Position numbers and translations under genes: made by a program. Positions 1 to 12,300 of a stretch of 64,000 bases of DNA are shown one piece after another. Position 1 is the stretch's first letter. Every line of letters begins with the position of its first letter. This DNA comes from Amaranthus tricolor (lineage: Eukaryota > Streptophyta > Magnoliopsida > Caryophyllales > Amaranthaceae): positions 12,764,440-12,828,439 of the forward strand of contig NC_080059.1 of assembly GCF_026212465.1 (NCBI RefSeq), in the 5' to 3' direction. The notes beneath the pieces are model-generated. The model saw nothing but the letters and a program-made list of their open reading frames with translations. It was not told the DNA's origin and did not search any database.

Positions 1-274
1 AATTATTTCATATTCAAAGATAATACCTTTAACTATTTTTTATCTAAAATTCAATGAAACTAATACACAATCACACACAACTCATAAACATGATAGATTC
101 TAATTATAAACAATAAATTAACCAATTAGGAAAGTGAGAGATAACTTACAATGGGTGGAACTAGGAAATGGGTCAAGGGGTTGGCGGTTCTTGTGGTGGT
201 GATGCGACCCACCGTGTGTGATGGTGGAGAAAAGCTGTGTGGTGGTGCTATATTTGGTGTCACAGCAGCTTGCA

Positions 275-823
275 GCTGTCGGGGGGAAAAACGCAGCCAT
301 GGCTGTTGCTAGCACGGAGGAGCACGCTGGTTGCAGCCGCCTGTTGCTTGTGGAGGACGGGAAATTGTCGGTTGCTGCTCGTGGGGGAGGAGGCAGCTGC
401 TGGTGAAGGGGAAAGGAGCAAGGTTGTTGAGGAAAGAGGGGAGAGTCGTGGGGAAGGGAGGGAAAAGAGGAATGGCAGCCGTGGTTTTTATGCAAGGTGA
501 GGGAAGGGTTATCTCACTTAAAACCCTAACCCATCCTTTTTGTTTTGTTTATTCATTTATTTATTTATTTATCTAGATTCGTCTCCTTGCGATGGATCAT
601 CGTGTGCTCACAAATTTTAACAAAATAATAATTTTAATTCGAACCTCTTTAGTTTAGTTGTCGCAAATCTATTTTTAATCTAAATATGTTAATATTCTTA
701 TGTGAATGAAATTTATTGATACTAACTCAAAATAACTTAATATATTTATAAAATCTCCAAAAGTGATAATAATAATAATAATAATAATAATTAATGACGT
801 CATAAAAATGACGGGGTGTTACA
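275..823 (-). repeat. LTR-like repeat, copy A of a diverged tandem pair
   Basis: GC-richer block followed by an AT-rich half that ends at 823. Read on the minus strand it begins TGTAACACCCCG, a terminus often seen in plant LTRs. The same order of landmarks recurs in the next copy about 565-590 bp on: GGGG-AAAACGCAGC, GCTCGTGGGGGAGGA, AAAACCCTAAC, TTTTAATTCGAA, and a TGACGTCAT-type end. Open frames in the GC-rich half are not coding-like, so I list no gene. It could be a solo LTR or another repeat; no partner LTR or primer-binding site is visible. Confidence 0.5.
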
Positions 824-1388
824 GAGAGGGCAAAAACTGGTTGTCCCAACCTCTGTCTGTTGGCTGCAGGGGGTGAAAACGCAGCTTGCTGCTGGCGACT
901 TCATGTGGGAAGGAGTTTGGTTGGCTTGTGGTGTGGTTGCTCGTGGGGGAGGAGAGATGCAGCAGCAGGTGCTAGTGGGAAGTACTGATGGTTATGGTGG
1001 AGGCGCACAGTTGAGAGAGAAAGGAAGAGGGAAGCGTAATTTTGTGCAGCAAGGACAAAAAATGAGAGACCTAGCTTAAAAACCCTAACTCATCTTTTAT
1101 TCGATTTATTTTAATTATTTTTTTTTCTAGATTAACCTCCTTATAAAGCCCAATTAAGAAACCCACTTTGAAATGCTCACAAGATAAATAAAATAATAAT
1201 TTTAATTCGAAACTACTTATTTTAGTAACTGTAACTCTATTTTTTTTTATATAACCATGTAGACTTTTAAATTCGTATATGAAAGTAATCTACTAAAATT
1301 AACCTAAAATAATTTAATATAATTATAAAATCTCTAAAAGTTATTATAATATTAAATAATTACGTCATTAAAATCTCAAGGTGTTACA
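824..1388 (-). repeat. LTR-like repeat, copy B of the tandem pair
   Basis: Second, more diverged copy of the preceding block, with the same landmarks in the same order. It ends at 1388 with a TGTAACACC-like terminus when read on the minus strand. The AT-rich half holds a run of small indels relative to copy A. No gene is supported here. Confidence 0.5.
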
Positions 1389-1446
1389 ATATCATATTGT
1401 TGATAATAGGTTAAAATAGGGCATGCACCAGCAAACTAAGACAAAT

Positions 1447-1600
1447 ATTGGATTATTCGCACCGAACTATAGGCAAATGTTTGATTATTAGAAAATAATC
1501 TAAGTGTGCAATTAGTCATAGCAATTGGATTATTCACACCGAACTAAAGGCAAATGTTTGATTATTAGAAAATAATCTAAATGTGCAATTAGTCATAGCA
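1447..1600. repeat. 77-bp direct tandem duplication
   Basis: Two head-to-tail copies of a 77-bp unit (1447-1523 and 1524-1600), each starting ATTGGATTATTC and ending TTAGTCATAGCA, differing at only a few bases. The low divergence suggests a fairly recent slippage or unequal-exchange event in non-coding DNA. No gene is seen between here and about 2000. Confidence 0.85.
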
Positions 1601-2000
1601 AATGTGCAAAAAATTGGATTCTTAATGTCAATTTTTCCATTAATTAATAAAACATGATAAAGTATTGATAAAACCCTCTGACAAACATAATGCAAATTAT
1701 GGAACCACAAGTATTGTATGAGATCATTCATTATGAGACGGACTCATAAAATGTGTTTATTTATCTAATTGATCACTTTAAAATTATCGGTGATCAGATT
1801 ATAAATAATCACTTAAAGACTATATAAAATGATAACTTTAAAAAGAAAAGTGAGCATTTTAGTTGAAATGAGAATTTTAAATCTTATAATTTGTCTTTTA
1901 CAAATTTCATGACTTAAAATGTGATCCAACATTTTGTATTTATGTATGTTTTAAATGGGAAAAAGGAAACAAGAAAAAAAAAAGGGAAAAAGAAATTTCT

Positions 2001-2009
2001 AAACCCTAA
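2001..2009 (+). promoter_or_regulatory. Telo-box upstream of the NOC2-like gene
   Basis: AAACCCTAA, the plant telo-box, sits just before a pyrimidine-rich stretch. Telo-boxes are common near the start of ribosome-biogenesis genes, which fits the NOC2-like gene downstream. The distance to the first coding exon (2.1 kb) is only reasonable if a leader intron is present, as proposed in the next entry. Confidence 0.45.
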
Positions 2010-2215
2010 CTCCCGTGTCTTCATCTCATTTTTTTTCCCACTTTTCCCTTTTTCTTTTCCTTTCACTGCATTTCCATCTCCCTAACGCTCCACAGTAGCT
2101 AGCGACCGCTACAACCACCACAACTTCTGCTGCACACGCAATCAGACAACAGCTCCCCTTCGTCATGCCCAGCTTTCACCTGCACTAACTTATTTCCTCC
2201 CTCTTCTTACCCATT
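2010..2215 (+). other. Putative 5' leader exon of the NOC2-like gene, followed by a 1.9-kb intron
   Basis: A CT-rich, leader-like segment ends at a possible donor, ATT|GTGAGC (2216). The matching acceptor would be the strong TTTTCTTTTTGTAG ending at 4120, 21 bp before the ATG at 4142. The intervening 1.9 kb has no convincing exon. It contains a diverged local duplication at about 3449-3530 and 3614-3690 (gagagg-tca ... gagcatac ... GGTTGG-CGATA). An N-terminal coding exon could hide there, because family members usually start with a longer basic N-terminus. Confidence 0.35.
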
Positions 2216-4141
2216 GTGAGCAATGTACTTACTTTAATTTCTTGTTCATTGGTTCCTTTGAATCATAATTTAATTTTTAGAAATTTTTGGTTGACAATTG
2301 ATTAAGATATATTGATTTGTTATTGGTAGGAATTAAGATTGCGGCTTAAGCATATTTTAGGTCTAGGGTTTGATTAGGAGTCAAAAGGGTGGTTTTAGAA
2401 TGTTAAATTGCGATGTTTTGATGGTATTATGTTAAATATTTGACAGCGTTGTGTAAGCTTTTTAATAGCTTATTGTTTTCGTTGAATATTTTGGTAGCAA
2501 TGGTGATTAGTAGTGTTTATGGTTGTAATTAAGCGTGGTGGAGGTTATGGTGGTTAATTGGTAGTAGTAAATTGTTAATTATCGTTGTTGGGGTGTTGAG
2601 TGGAGTTATTATTGTTAAGCTTGTTAATTGTTAATATGGTTAGTGGTTGTTAGTTGTAAGTTATTTGGTTAGAGTGTTACTTGTATTAATAATCTCTTGT
2701 CATTGTGTGTAACTCGAATAATTTGGTAAAAATTATTTACGACTCCTCATTGTTACAAGTATCATTATCATTATTAGAGCTGTGTTTTACATTGTAATTT
2801 GTTAGTTCATGGCATTATATGATGATGTGAATAACTTGATTCTTTTTAGTTTAAAGAAATGATCATAGAGTACGCTTTGTTATTTAGTGGATGTGAAAGC
2901 TTATCTGATTGTTGAGTAATGTCGTAACTCAGTATTAAGTATAAATTGAGTAGTGTTGAATTGGTTAAGTGCGTGTTAGTATCATCATTACTTTGAATGA
3001 GTGAATGATAGCTTGTTTTAGCATTTAATTGCTCTTAAATGGAGAAAAGTAGGCTTATAAGTTCTATTTCAAACTTTTTAGGTGCCCAATTCATAAAAGG
3101 AAGGTAGAACTTTAGTTGGGTGATTATTTTGACTTTTTTTCGTGCAGTTACAGGTACGTACACGCAATAATTAACTATTATGTGCATTTGTTTCATATTA
3201 TCAATATTAGTGATTATATGTGTTGTATTAGAATTATGGAGTACTAGCAAGTAAACTATACTGGTTAATAGTTTTGAGAGTGGTATAGGTGAATAGAATG
3301 AAGGTATTAGTATAATATGGGAACAATTCCCTTAGTAGTAAGAATGTATTATGTTTACTTGGAATCAAAATGATTTCCCTTTTGCTGAGCTTTGATTATG
3401 CTTAGTTGGCGTGACTCAACCATATTAGTGTCCGGTTGATTTAGTAGTCCCATAGGTAAGATCTGAGAGGATCACTGTACGGGGGTATGAGCATACTTTT
3501 GTCATTGAGCGCCGGTTGGTCGATATTGCCCATTGACCAAGGTGTTACCATGCGAGTCTTGCAAACCCCAATATGGTGGCCTCTTCACTGGATTGGTACG
3601 CCAGTGTGTTTATTTTCCCGAAGGTAGGATTCGAGAGGGTCAGCTAGAGGGGGCATGAGCTCATACTTTGGGACTGGTTGGCCGATAACGCCCTTAGTCT
3701 TGTCACCTATGCCATAAAGTAAAGAAAGGATGAACTACTATTGAATATACTTCAAGGGATTAGAAGCTCTGAAAGCAAATGGGTTAAATAGAAAATGGTT
3801 AGGTAGATGAGACACACCTAGTCTCTGGTCCATCAAGATTATGAAAGCAAGAAAGGAAAGAACACACAAAGTCAAGTGTATATTGGATTCAATTGATAAT
3901 ATTCAATTTTTCTTTATGCTACTTACTCAATTCTTCCATTTTGAATATTAACAATTATTGCTAAGGAACGATAGCTATTGTATAGGATTGCCACATTTCC
4001 TATTTATTATTAATTGAATTTAATTCATGATTTTCTCGTCAATTAGGGATTTCAATTATTAGTTTACTCATCAATTACCTAATTGTCGCTTGAATTATTT
4101 GGTTGATTTTCTTTTTGTAGAACGTTACTAATCCAAAAGTC

Positions 4142-7100
4142 ATGGTTTCAAAGAAAAAAGGTATTTTCATTTACAATTAAGCCGTTCAAATTATTATGCT
4201 AATTCATATTTTTCGTTATTTTCTAAAGATGAGATTTTGCATTGATTCTTAGTTGCAGTCAAGAAGTCACAAAATGTTGTATCAGATGAAAATGGAAATG
4301 ACATTTCTGGTGGAAAAGTCTCTAAAAAGGAAGCCAAAGAACATAAGCAGCAGTTGGAAACTCTTATGCAAACGGTTGGAGCTTCCTTGCCCATTTCTTT
4401 TTACTTTTTTTGTTGGGGATGGTGGGGAAGGGGATGGGGTTAGCTTGTGCTCTATTCATGGAAATATACTATCTTTTGCTTGAAATTAGTACATATTTTT
4501 CTGGGTGATTGACCTCTGGTTTTCTGCAGCAACCCGAGTTTTACGAGTACCTGAAAGAGGTGGACAAGGAGCTCTTAGAGTTTGATGATGAGGGAATTGA
4601 TGTGAGTATTCTATCTGATGGATGATTTTTATGATACTTTTTGATTTGTGTTGGGTTTTTATGTAATGTTTTTGGGCAGGATGATGCTGAAGCTGAACTT
4701 GCTGAGCCGGAGATTGAAGAAGAGGAGGATCTTGATGATAGTGACTTTGAGAAGCCAGATGTTGTGTCGAAAGAGAAAAAAGAACAAGTTAGAGTTACTA
4801 TCACTATGGAGATGGTTGAATCATGGTGTAAGGAGATTCTGGAGAATGAGAAAGTTGCTCCTGTACGTTCTCTATTGAAAGCCTACAGGGTAGCTTGTCA
4901 TCTTGCAGAAGAAAATGATGAAAATTCCACTTTTAAGTTAACCACCATGTCTAAGCCTGTTATGAACAAAGTTATGGTTGAAACTTTGAGTAATATTGAT
5001 GGGATTCTCCGTAACTTGATGAAACTTCCATCTTATGGTGGAAAGAAAGAGACTTTGATTGAAGTTAAGACCACCAAACTTTGGAAGAAGTATGAGCATT
5101 TGGTTAAGTCATATCTTGGAAATTCGCTACACGCATTGAATCAAATGACGGATGCTAAGGCTATCTCATTTACTTTGAAGAACTTAACGAAGTCATCACT
5201 GTTCTTGGCTGCTTTCCCCACCTTTCTTAGGAAATATATTAAGGTTTGCCTCTAGTCTGGGATCATCTGCTATTTTCTTTTTAGTTCAGATTTTCTTTCC
5301 TTCATCAGACTGAGACCCTCTTGGATTGTGACCTTTTACTGGATTTCATTGCCCATGGTGCATATTACTGACGTTGTTGCTTATTATCATGAATAATATA
5401 CTAATCTTTGTGGTGAATTGAACGTATGTGAATCCGTTCAATCTCAAAATAAAATATGATGTACCTGAATGTTTGTGGAATTAAAATAAGACTAGCTCCT
5501 TAGCTTATCACTTTCTACTCTAGATCGGAGATGTTATTGGTAGTTTCTTTGTTTGGATTGTTTAATCTTTACTCCATCTAATTGGTGCGATAAACCCCTT
5601 TCACACCTGAGTGACTTGATTAACTGATCATTTTCCAATGCAATAGTTTGTTTATTTCTGTTAATTGCACAATAACTGTTGAAGTGTGATTGGTGATCTT
5701 TAAATTTTGACAGGCTGTTCTGCACTTTTGGGGTACAGGAAGTCGGGAGCTTTCATTTGCAGCGTTTTGGTTCTTAAGAACTCTCTCTGTGCAACTTGGA
5801 TCAGATTGTTTGGATGATTGCTTTAAAGGGTTATACAAAGCTTATGTCATGAACTGTCAGTTTATGAATGCGACAAAATTGCAGCACATCCAAGTTCTTA
5901 GGTACATGTTTGTTGAATTTATGTCAGTGGACCTTCCAACAGCATATCAGCATGGCTTTGTATTCATTCGGCAATTAGCAATGATTTTGCGTGAGGCATT
6001 AAACATGAAAACAAAGGTTAGTCTTTTCTAAACGGCTCACTCCTACTCTGAACTATTCTTTGCGTTATGGCTTTGCTCTTTGTATATCAATACTTTATAC
6101 CGTGCATGTTTCTTGAACTTGGGCTTTCTTTTGACCTGTCAAAAAGTTAAGGCAAACTTGTCAATATCTCTGTTCAATTTACAACTAGAGAGAAGGTAAA
6201 GGTCAACAAGTGCTTAAAAGGTTAACAATTTTCGGACTTTTCTTCATGTAAAAGACATGGCTAAAAACAGTGGGCCTGAGAGTGTACTTATACTTGTCCT
6301 GTCATTTGTTTGGCAGGAAGCTTTCAGGAAGGTCTATGAATGGAAATATATCAATTGTCTTGAGCTTTGGACTGTAGCAATACTTAAATATGGTCAGGAA
6401 CCAGACTTTAGACCCCTTGCTTATCCATTGACACAAATTATTTCCGGAGTGGCTCGTTTAGTTCCAACTGCTCGGTACTTTCCCCTTCGAATGCGTTGTA
6501 TTAGAATGCTCAATTGTATCGCTGCTGCAACCAATACTTTCATACCAGTTTCCATGCCACTTTTGGATATGATAGAGATGAAAGAACTGCACAGTCCACC
6601 TACTGGAGGTGTTGGCAAAGCAGTTGACTTTCGGACAATACTCAAGGTACAGCAATTTCTTGGGTAGTCTAAGCAATATATTACCATTTAGTCCTATTAT
6701 AACTATTTTGGAACCCTGTTCTGTAGGTCAGTAAACAAGTACTCAAGACTCGGTCATTTCAAGAGGCATGTGTTGCTTCTGTAACTGAAGAGCTGTGTGA
6801 ACATTTGGCGCAGTGGAGCTACTCTGTTGCTTTCTTTGAATTATCTTTTACACCAGCTGTTAGATTGCGTGCTTTCTGTAAATCCACGAAGATTGAGAGA
6901 TTCCGTAAAGATGTGAAAGAACTTATTCGACAGGTATGCCAATCTTCGACAAACATTAGTAATTGTGCCAGCGTAAAAAACTAAACAGAGCTTTCAAGTT
7001 GCAACACAACATTTGGATCATGTAGCAAGAAGAAAAACATTGTGTTGCATACTCTCAATCACCTATTTATTGTGAGATCAGGGTGACACTTTCCTTTTTG

Positions 7101-8239
7101 GGGGTAACTTTTTATGCCTCACAATAGGTTGTTTAAGTCCGGTTCACGTCTTGTTGCAACTTGCCCTTGTCCCCCTCTCCTCTAACCCTTGCTTGGACTG
7201 ATGGTATGCTAATTGCAAATGTTTTTATTCTATAGATTGACGCCAACTCAGAATTTATCAACAAAAAGCGCGCAACAATCTCTTTCTTGCCAAGTGATCC
7301 TGCTGCGTCTTCTTTTCATGAGGTTTGCTTTTGATATACATTTCTTTCTTTCTCTTCTAACACCCAAAAAATTGGATGTGCACATCAGTGAAGGGTAGAG
7401 ACTACAGACATTTGTTTATCTTTTGTCTTTATTTGCAATTTCTTCTATGTTTTTACTCATGTAAGGTGCATGTTGCAATGTTATTTAGGAGGAGAAGAAG
7501 TCTGGTGCTAGTCCCTTGTCAAAATATGTTGCCACAGTACGCCAAAAGTCGCAACAGAAAAATAATTTTTTGGCTGAATCCAGGTTCAATGCTCTTTTCT
7601 TTTTTTTTTCAGACAATTTGAGGACCGAGTGTTTATAAAGCAGGTTGTCCGTTACTCTGCTAGGTCAACACTCGTATAAATGTTCTGTGATAACAGTGCA
7701 GTGATGATATCATGCAGTGTGCTTTATGGTGCGGAGCCGTCAATTTCGGATGAGATGCCAGCAACAAGCGATGAAGAAAATGATGGAGATAAAGGTGAAG
7801 GAGTCTTTACGAACTTCTTGTCACAACAGAAAGAATTAAGGTGTGGAGTTTTAGACAACAAGGACGATTCTTTTGTATGAGTAGCCATTATATGGTCATT
7901 TCGAGGGTAACCCGTTTATTTCCTTTGGTTTTCTAATTATTTGACCACATATCAATCGTTTGCATCGGCAGGGATAAGCCTCCTGAAGTGGAAAATTCGA
8001 AAAACAAGAAGAAAACAAACAGGAGACAGGAAGCAACGGAGGAAGACATTGTGGAGGACTTGGTGTTAAGTTCAGATGAAGATGATGAACCCTTGGATGA
8101 TTTACCCCTGCCTAAAAAATCTTTTAAGGCCGAAAAGGCGACTCCAAAAAGACGGAACAAGCCAAAATCTGTTAATGATGATTCTGTGAAAAAGCAACGA
8201 GTAAGCAAAGCGGGAAAGAAGAGAAAGCGAGGTCACTAG
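4142..8239 (+). CDS. NOC2: Nucleolar complex protein 2 (NOC2)-like ribosome-biogenesis factor
   Basis: Eleven exons join in frame: 4142-4160, 4259-4374, 4530-4601, 4680-5243, 5714-6016, 6317-6646, 6727-6933, 7236-7322, 7489-7583, 7718-7840 and 7972-8239. All use GT-AG introns and give about 727 aa. The central part (roughly residues 140-560) reads as the Noc2p family core, with [40 protein letters not shown] and [14 protein letters not shown]. An acidic stretch near residues 70-95 and a lysine-rich tail (KKRKRGH end) suit a nucleolar protein. In yeast, Noc2 pairs with Noc1 or Noc3 and escorts pre-60S particles from nucleolus to nucleoplasm; that role is inferred here. The start is the first ATG after a strong acceptor. 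The usual basic N-terminus appears short, so an upstream coding exon may be missing from this model. No lesion is seen. Confidence 0.93.
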
Positions 8240-8723
8240 TTCACTAATTGGGTTTCGTGCTGCATCTCTTGTGTTCTCGTTTCTACATAACAGTTTATGA
8301 TCCTCGTAGTATTTTTTGTGGTTTTCTTTTTGGGCTTTTTTGGAACTTGTAAACAGCAGGGGTAAGGCTGTGTTTGATCACATGTATTGTTCGACCATAA
8401 TTTACCATATTTTTTCTGAAAATAGACTACATGTAATTGTCTTATGATCTGTTTTTGAAAAATCATTGCCAACAAAGTATTACTATCTTTTTGAGATTGC
8501 TACCAAAAGTGCAATAGAGTATAATCAAAATTAAGCTGGTAATGAGAAAATGAGACATTAAAACTTCCAAAATGAGAAAATAGACATACAAATATCCAAA
8601 TGAGAAATTACAAATCTTGGTGTTCAAGATGGGTTATATACATAATACATCAGGATTCACATTTTAGCCTTTCCTCCAGAATATTCCTTCAGTAAAAATA
8701 TAGCGAACTTAATAGAATAGAGA
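8240..8723. other. Convergent intergenic spacer
   Basis: This should hold the 3' ends of the NOC2-like gene (+) and of the secreted-peptide-like gene (-). AT-rich; no other gene or repeat seen. Confidence 0.5.
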
Positions 8724-9259
8724 TTAAGGGGATCCATCAGGATTAGAGGCAGAGGAAAGAGGAGGTGAAGGATTTGGATTGGGAATGTAAGGCATGAGAG
8801 GAGTCCCATGCTCGATTGGTCCAGATCTTACGGAAGCCTTGGAACTTGGGGTGGGATCAAAAGGCCGATAGTCTTCCAATATCACATCTCCCTCATCAAA
8901 CTTGGATTTGGAAGTGGAACCATATCTATTTTCCTGCAACACAAGCCAGTTCTACATTATTTAGATTCCAACAACAATGTCAGAGCTTTAAACCTAAAAG
9001 ATTGAGGTCGTTTTACCTTCAGATGCCTAGTTGTTGCCTTAGGGGTCATCGTATTGCCATCAAAAGTCACCCCGTCTATAAAATTGGTGTAGATTAGTAT
9101 TAGATAGAACCAAATAAAGTATAATCTTTTCATAGGAATATTAGCACTACCAGAAAGAAGCAAGGATGGTTTAGCCTCAGTGCTAAAGCAGATGAATGGG
9201 AAAAGGAGAAGTTGAAGAAGAAACCAAAACGCCATGCAAAGTCCAATAATCTTCAACAT
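8724..9259 (-). CDS. Small secreted-peptide-like precursor, family unrecognised
   Basis: Three minus-strand exons (9151-9259, 9017-9075, 8724-8933) splice with GT-AG introns into 125 aa. Residues 1-30 form a signal peptide: MLKIIGLCMAFWFLLQLLLF, then a hydrophobic run ending FSTEA. A variable polar middle follows. The C-terminal third is proline-rich and looks constrained, with EDYRPFDPTPSSKASVRS directly followed by GPIEHGTPLMPYIP. There are no cysteines in the predicted mature part. An acidic-Asp-Tyr next to a Pro/His-rich C-terminal motif resembles plant peptide-hormone precursors with tyrosine sulfation, but it matches no CLE, PSY, RGF, CEP or IDA motif that I know. The gene is convergent with the NOC2-like gene, 484 bp from stop to stop. 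Function is unknown; secretion is the only firm prediction. Confidence 0.65.
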
Positions 9260-9499
9260 CCTGAGTTTTCAAAGACAATTCAACAAACACCCAAGAATTA
9301 AGAAACATAAACAAATTAAAGTATGGGTTTGAGTGAGTAGTGAGTAGTTACTGAATTGTAGGAAAGACAAATTGATGAATGTCACTGGAATGGATGTGGT
9401 CAGTAAGTGAAGAAAGACAAGACCCATCAAAATTAAGCGGAGAACAAACAGGAAGTCAAACACAAACAAGTGCAACAAAATACTAACTGCTATTACATG

Positions 9500-9615
9500 T
9501 TTATGTTATATGAGAAAAACGGTCTCAAAACAAAAAGCTCATATTCTTATTTTCTCTTTTTCATTTAGCTTATAAATCTAATACGTCTCTTGAAAAGACC
9601 GTCTCTCATAACAAT
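9500..9615. mobile_element. Short MITE-like inverted repeat (gagacggtctc type)
   Basis: The ends are rough inverted copies, GTTATATGAGA...CGGTCTC on the left and GACCGTCTCTCATAAC on the right, about 115 bp apart. Non-coding. A clear target-site duplication was not found, so the element type is not assigned. Confidence 0.4.
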
Positions 9616-9839
9616 TTGTGTATTAGTTTTGTGAACACATTTTATAGTTTTAAAGTATTAATATTTAATTTTAAAGTGATTATTTTTTATAGTCAAAATG
9701 TTTACTTATAACCTCAAAGTCATCATTTATAATTGATTGCCTAAAGTTTTAAAATGATTAATTATAACCTTAAATATAGTGATCACAAAATTTTGTATGT
9801 TGTCACCACATTCGTGCGACTGTACGAACAACTCAATTA

Positions 9840-10240
9840 AAAAATTTATTCACTTTGAAGCTTTAAACACCCATTTATATTGAAAGACTTAAAATGTTAA
9901 TTTCAACACTTAAAATCCGTAATTCAAGTCTAAATCTTCTTTCTCCAAACACTTGAACTTTATTTTTTAACTATCTATTCTAACCCTTAAAACACTTACT
10001 CTAAGTCAATTTTTTTTTCCAAAGACTTAATTTTAATTTTTACCTACTTACTTTAACCGTTAAAATATCAATTTTAAGGCTTAAAATCTCTACTTTTAGG
10101 TTTTAAGTCTCTATTTCACGCCTTAATTGTTCTTCACCAATGGTAAAAGTGACTACTCCACACTTGAAATGTCTACTCTAAAGTCTTAAAATTGTCGTTT
10201 ATTTCAAGAATTAAAATGTCTATTTCAAGACTTGAATCTA
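9840..10240. repeat. Degenerate short-period repeat (acttaaaat / tatttcaag)
   Basis: Words such as CTTAAAATGT, CTATTTCAAG and TCTACTTTAAG-like strings recur every 20-40 bp with heavy drift, which looks like an old simple-repeat expansion. The wider interval from 9616 to 11040 is AT-rich with no gene seen. Confidence 0.4.
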
Positions 10241-11039
10241 ACTAGTGTTGTAAAAAATGTACTACTAATTATCAAAGTAAAAATAGTAGTTATGAGAGTT
10301 GTAGTACTATAATTTGTTCAGAAAAAATAAAAATATTTTAAGGCACCATTTTTTATTTTAAAACGCTACAAATTAAAATGTATTTATAATAACTACATGC
10401 ACCATTAAATATTACTTAAACTAATATTGTCAAACATTAATTTATTTGCAGAAACCGCTTGCATAACAATATTTGTGGTTTTATTATGTACCAATCGCTG
10501 ATACTATTAGTAATTTTTTTATATTTTAGTATATTAATAAAAAATAAAATATGAAAATTGCTAACATTATTGTCGTTTTTTTAACTTCATCATTGTTTCC
10601 AAACACTGATCCTGAAAATAAATTCTTTGGAGTATTTGAAAAGTTTGGTGTATTATTATGGAAAATTGCATGGCTGGGATGGATGAATAATGAAAGATGA
10701 CATGTGGGTGAATTCATCTGTTTCTGGTGAATAGTCATGTTTTTGAGTCTCAATAATTAATTAATGTCTTGCCATCCTTTTTTAATGTTTCACTTTTTTG
10801 TTATTAAAATTCTAAAATTGTGACAAATTCATTTTTCTTTGCATTCTCTCCAACTCCAGTTTAATTTCAACGTTGAAACACTGGAAAATGAATTCAACAT
10901 AAAGAATGTCGACATAACTAATATTATGCAAAATTATGAAAATTTTCTTAAATATAACAATTTTTTAAAAAATGGTTAATAGTTTTAAGTACCTACTTTG
11001 CAATTAGTATATGATGTTATTGAATTAATATTATCTTAA

Positions 11040-11290
11040 AATCTATAATTAGTATTATCTTAAAATCATCGAATTTTTAATCAATCAAAAAACTAATAAT
11101 TTTTTTGAAAAGAGTTGCACAAAACATGTGATTACAACTAGATCAAGTCGCACAAAATCTGTGACTCACCTAAGTACAGTCAAACGTTTTGTGCAACTTG
11201 ACCCTTTTAAAAAATTTTATATTATATATTTCATTTTAAAAAATTTAGTAAAAATTAATCAAATAAAAAATTTTAAATTATATCTAGAAT
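11040..11290. repeat. Foldback repeat with GTCGCACAAAA core, copy 1 (decayed)
   Basis: The core at about 11112-11205 holds GTTGCACAAAACATGTGA, AGTCGCACAAAATCTGTGAC and, inverted, GTTTTGTGCAACTTGAC. AT-rich flanks are weakly inverted relative to each other (AATTTTTAATCAATC versus GATTAATTTTTAC on the opposite strand). The same core recurs near 22.98, 23.63 and 56.42 kb. Confidence 0.55.
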
Positions 11291-12300
11291 AGTTATAAAA
11301 AATCATCAACAAGCAATGAGTTTGATAAATTTAGTAAATGATGCTATTTTTTTTGACAGAGTATGCTGTTTTTTAGTGTTCTGAGGCTGTCAGATTTATT
11401 GGTGAATTAATGATGTTTGATCGGAGCATTAAGAATATGCAAGTAACTATTAAAAATAATATAAGTAGGCATTATAAATACGATAAATAAGTATTAATCT
11501 TTAATGGATTAAGTTAGTTTAAAATACGTATTTAGGCGATCTCTTAAAAAGACTACCCGATGATGTTTGGTTCATAGACTCATAGTAAATGAGAGCGAAT
11601 TGAATGCGTAGTCTAAATGGAAAAACGAGCCCTTTCTGAATTTTGAGGTGTTAATTAATTATTACCATCTGTAAATACTTGGAGTGATTTTTTTGTAATA
11701 AATACTCAAGAGTATTATTAACATTAAACAACCTCTTAATCATTATCTAGAAAGAGCTCTATGCAAATTAACCTTTGATTGGATGGTTACTATGGTTGGA
11801 TGTTATCTGAGTTGGATTAAATAATATATTTTTAATATAAAATTTTGAGTTCGATTTTCATAGTTATATCCTTCCTCATGACAACCAATAATTAATAAAA
11901 ATTATATGATTTGCACATCAAACATACATAAATCATGTGTGCAGATTTAGTCAATGTTTTATTATCTAAAAGAAAAAATTATAAGAAATTATCTATATAA
12001 ACATCTTTTGTAAATGACTATCTTATATGCACTTTCTTGCAAAAAATACTACCTGATATGATATATTCCTTTGCGGATGACTAATACGTAACTGAAAAAG
12101 TTAGTTGACTATTAAGTTTGAGAGTTTGACCGACATAAAAAGAAAATAAGTAACAAAAATTAAGAAATAACGCATGTCCCTTTATAGTTGGTTGAATCTA
12201 TTTTATTTTAAAAAAACAAGAAAAAAAAACTAATTAAAGATACATAATTAAAGATACTAATGCCAAACTACTATCTAATGGTTAACTAAGGCTTCGCCTC
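11291..12300. other. AT-rich intergenic DNA
   Basis: Nothing recognisable: no long open frame, no RNA gene, no inverted repeat that I can support. Confidence 0.5.

Noticed and set aside
118..495. 125-codon minus-strand frame in a GC-rich patch
   Set aside because: Pro/Ser/His-rich low complexity, matches the repeat copy B only as DNA, and overlaps several other open frames; no coding signal.
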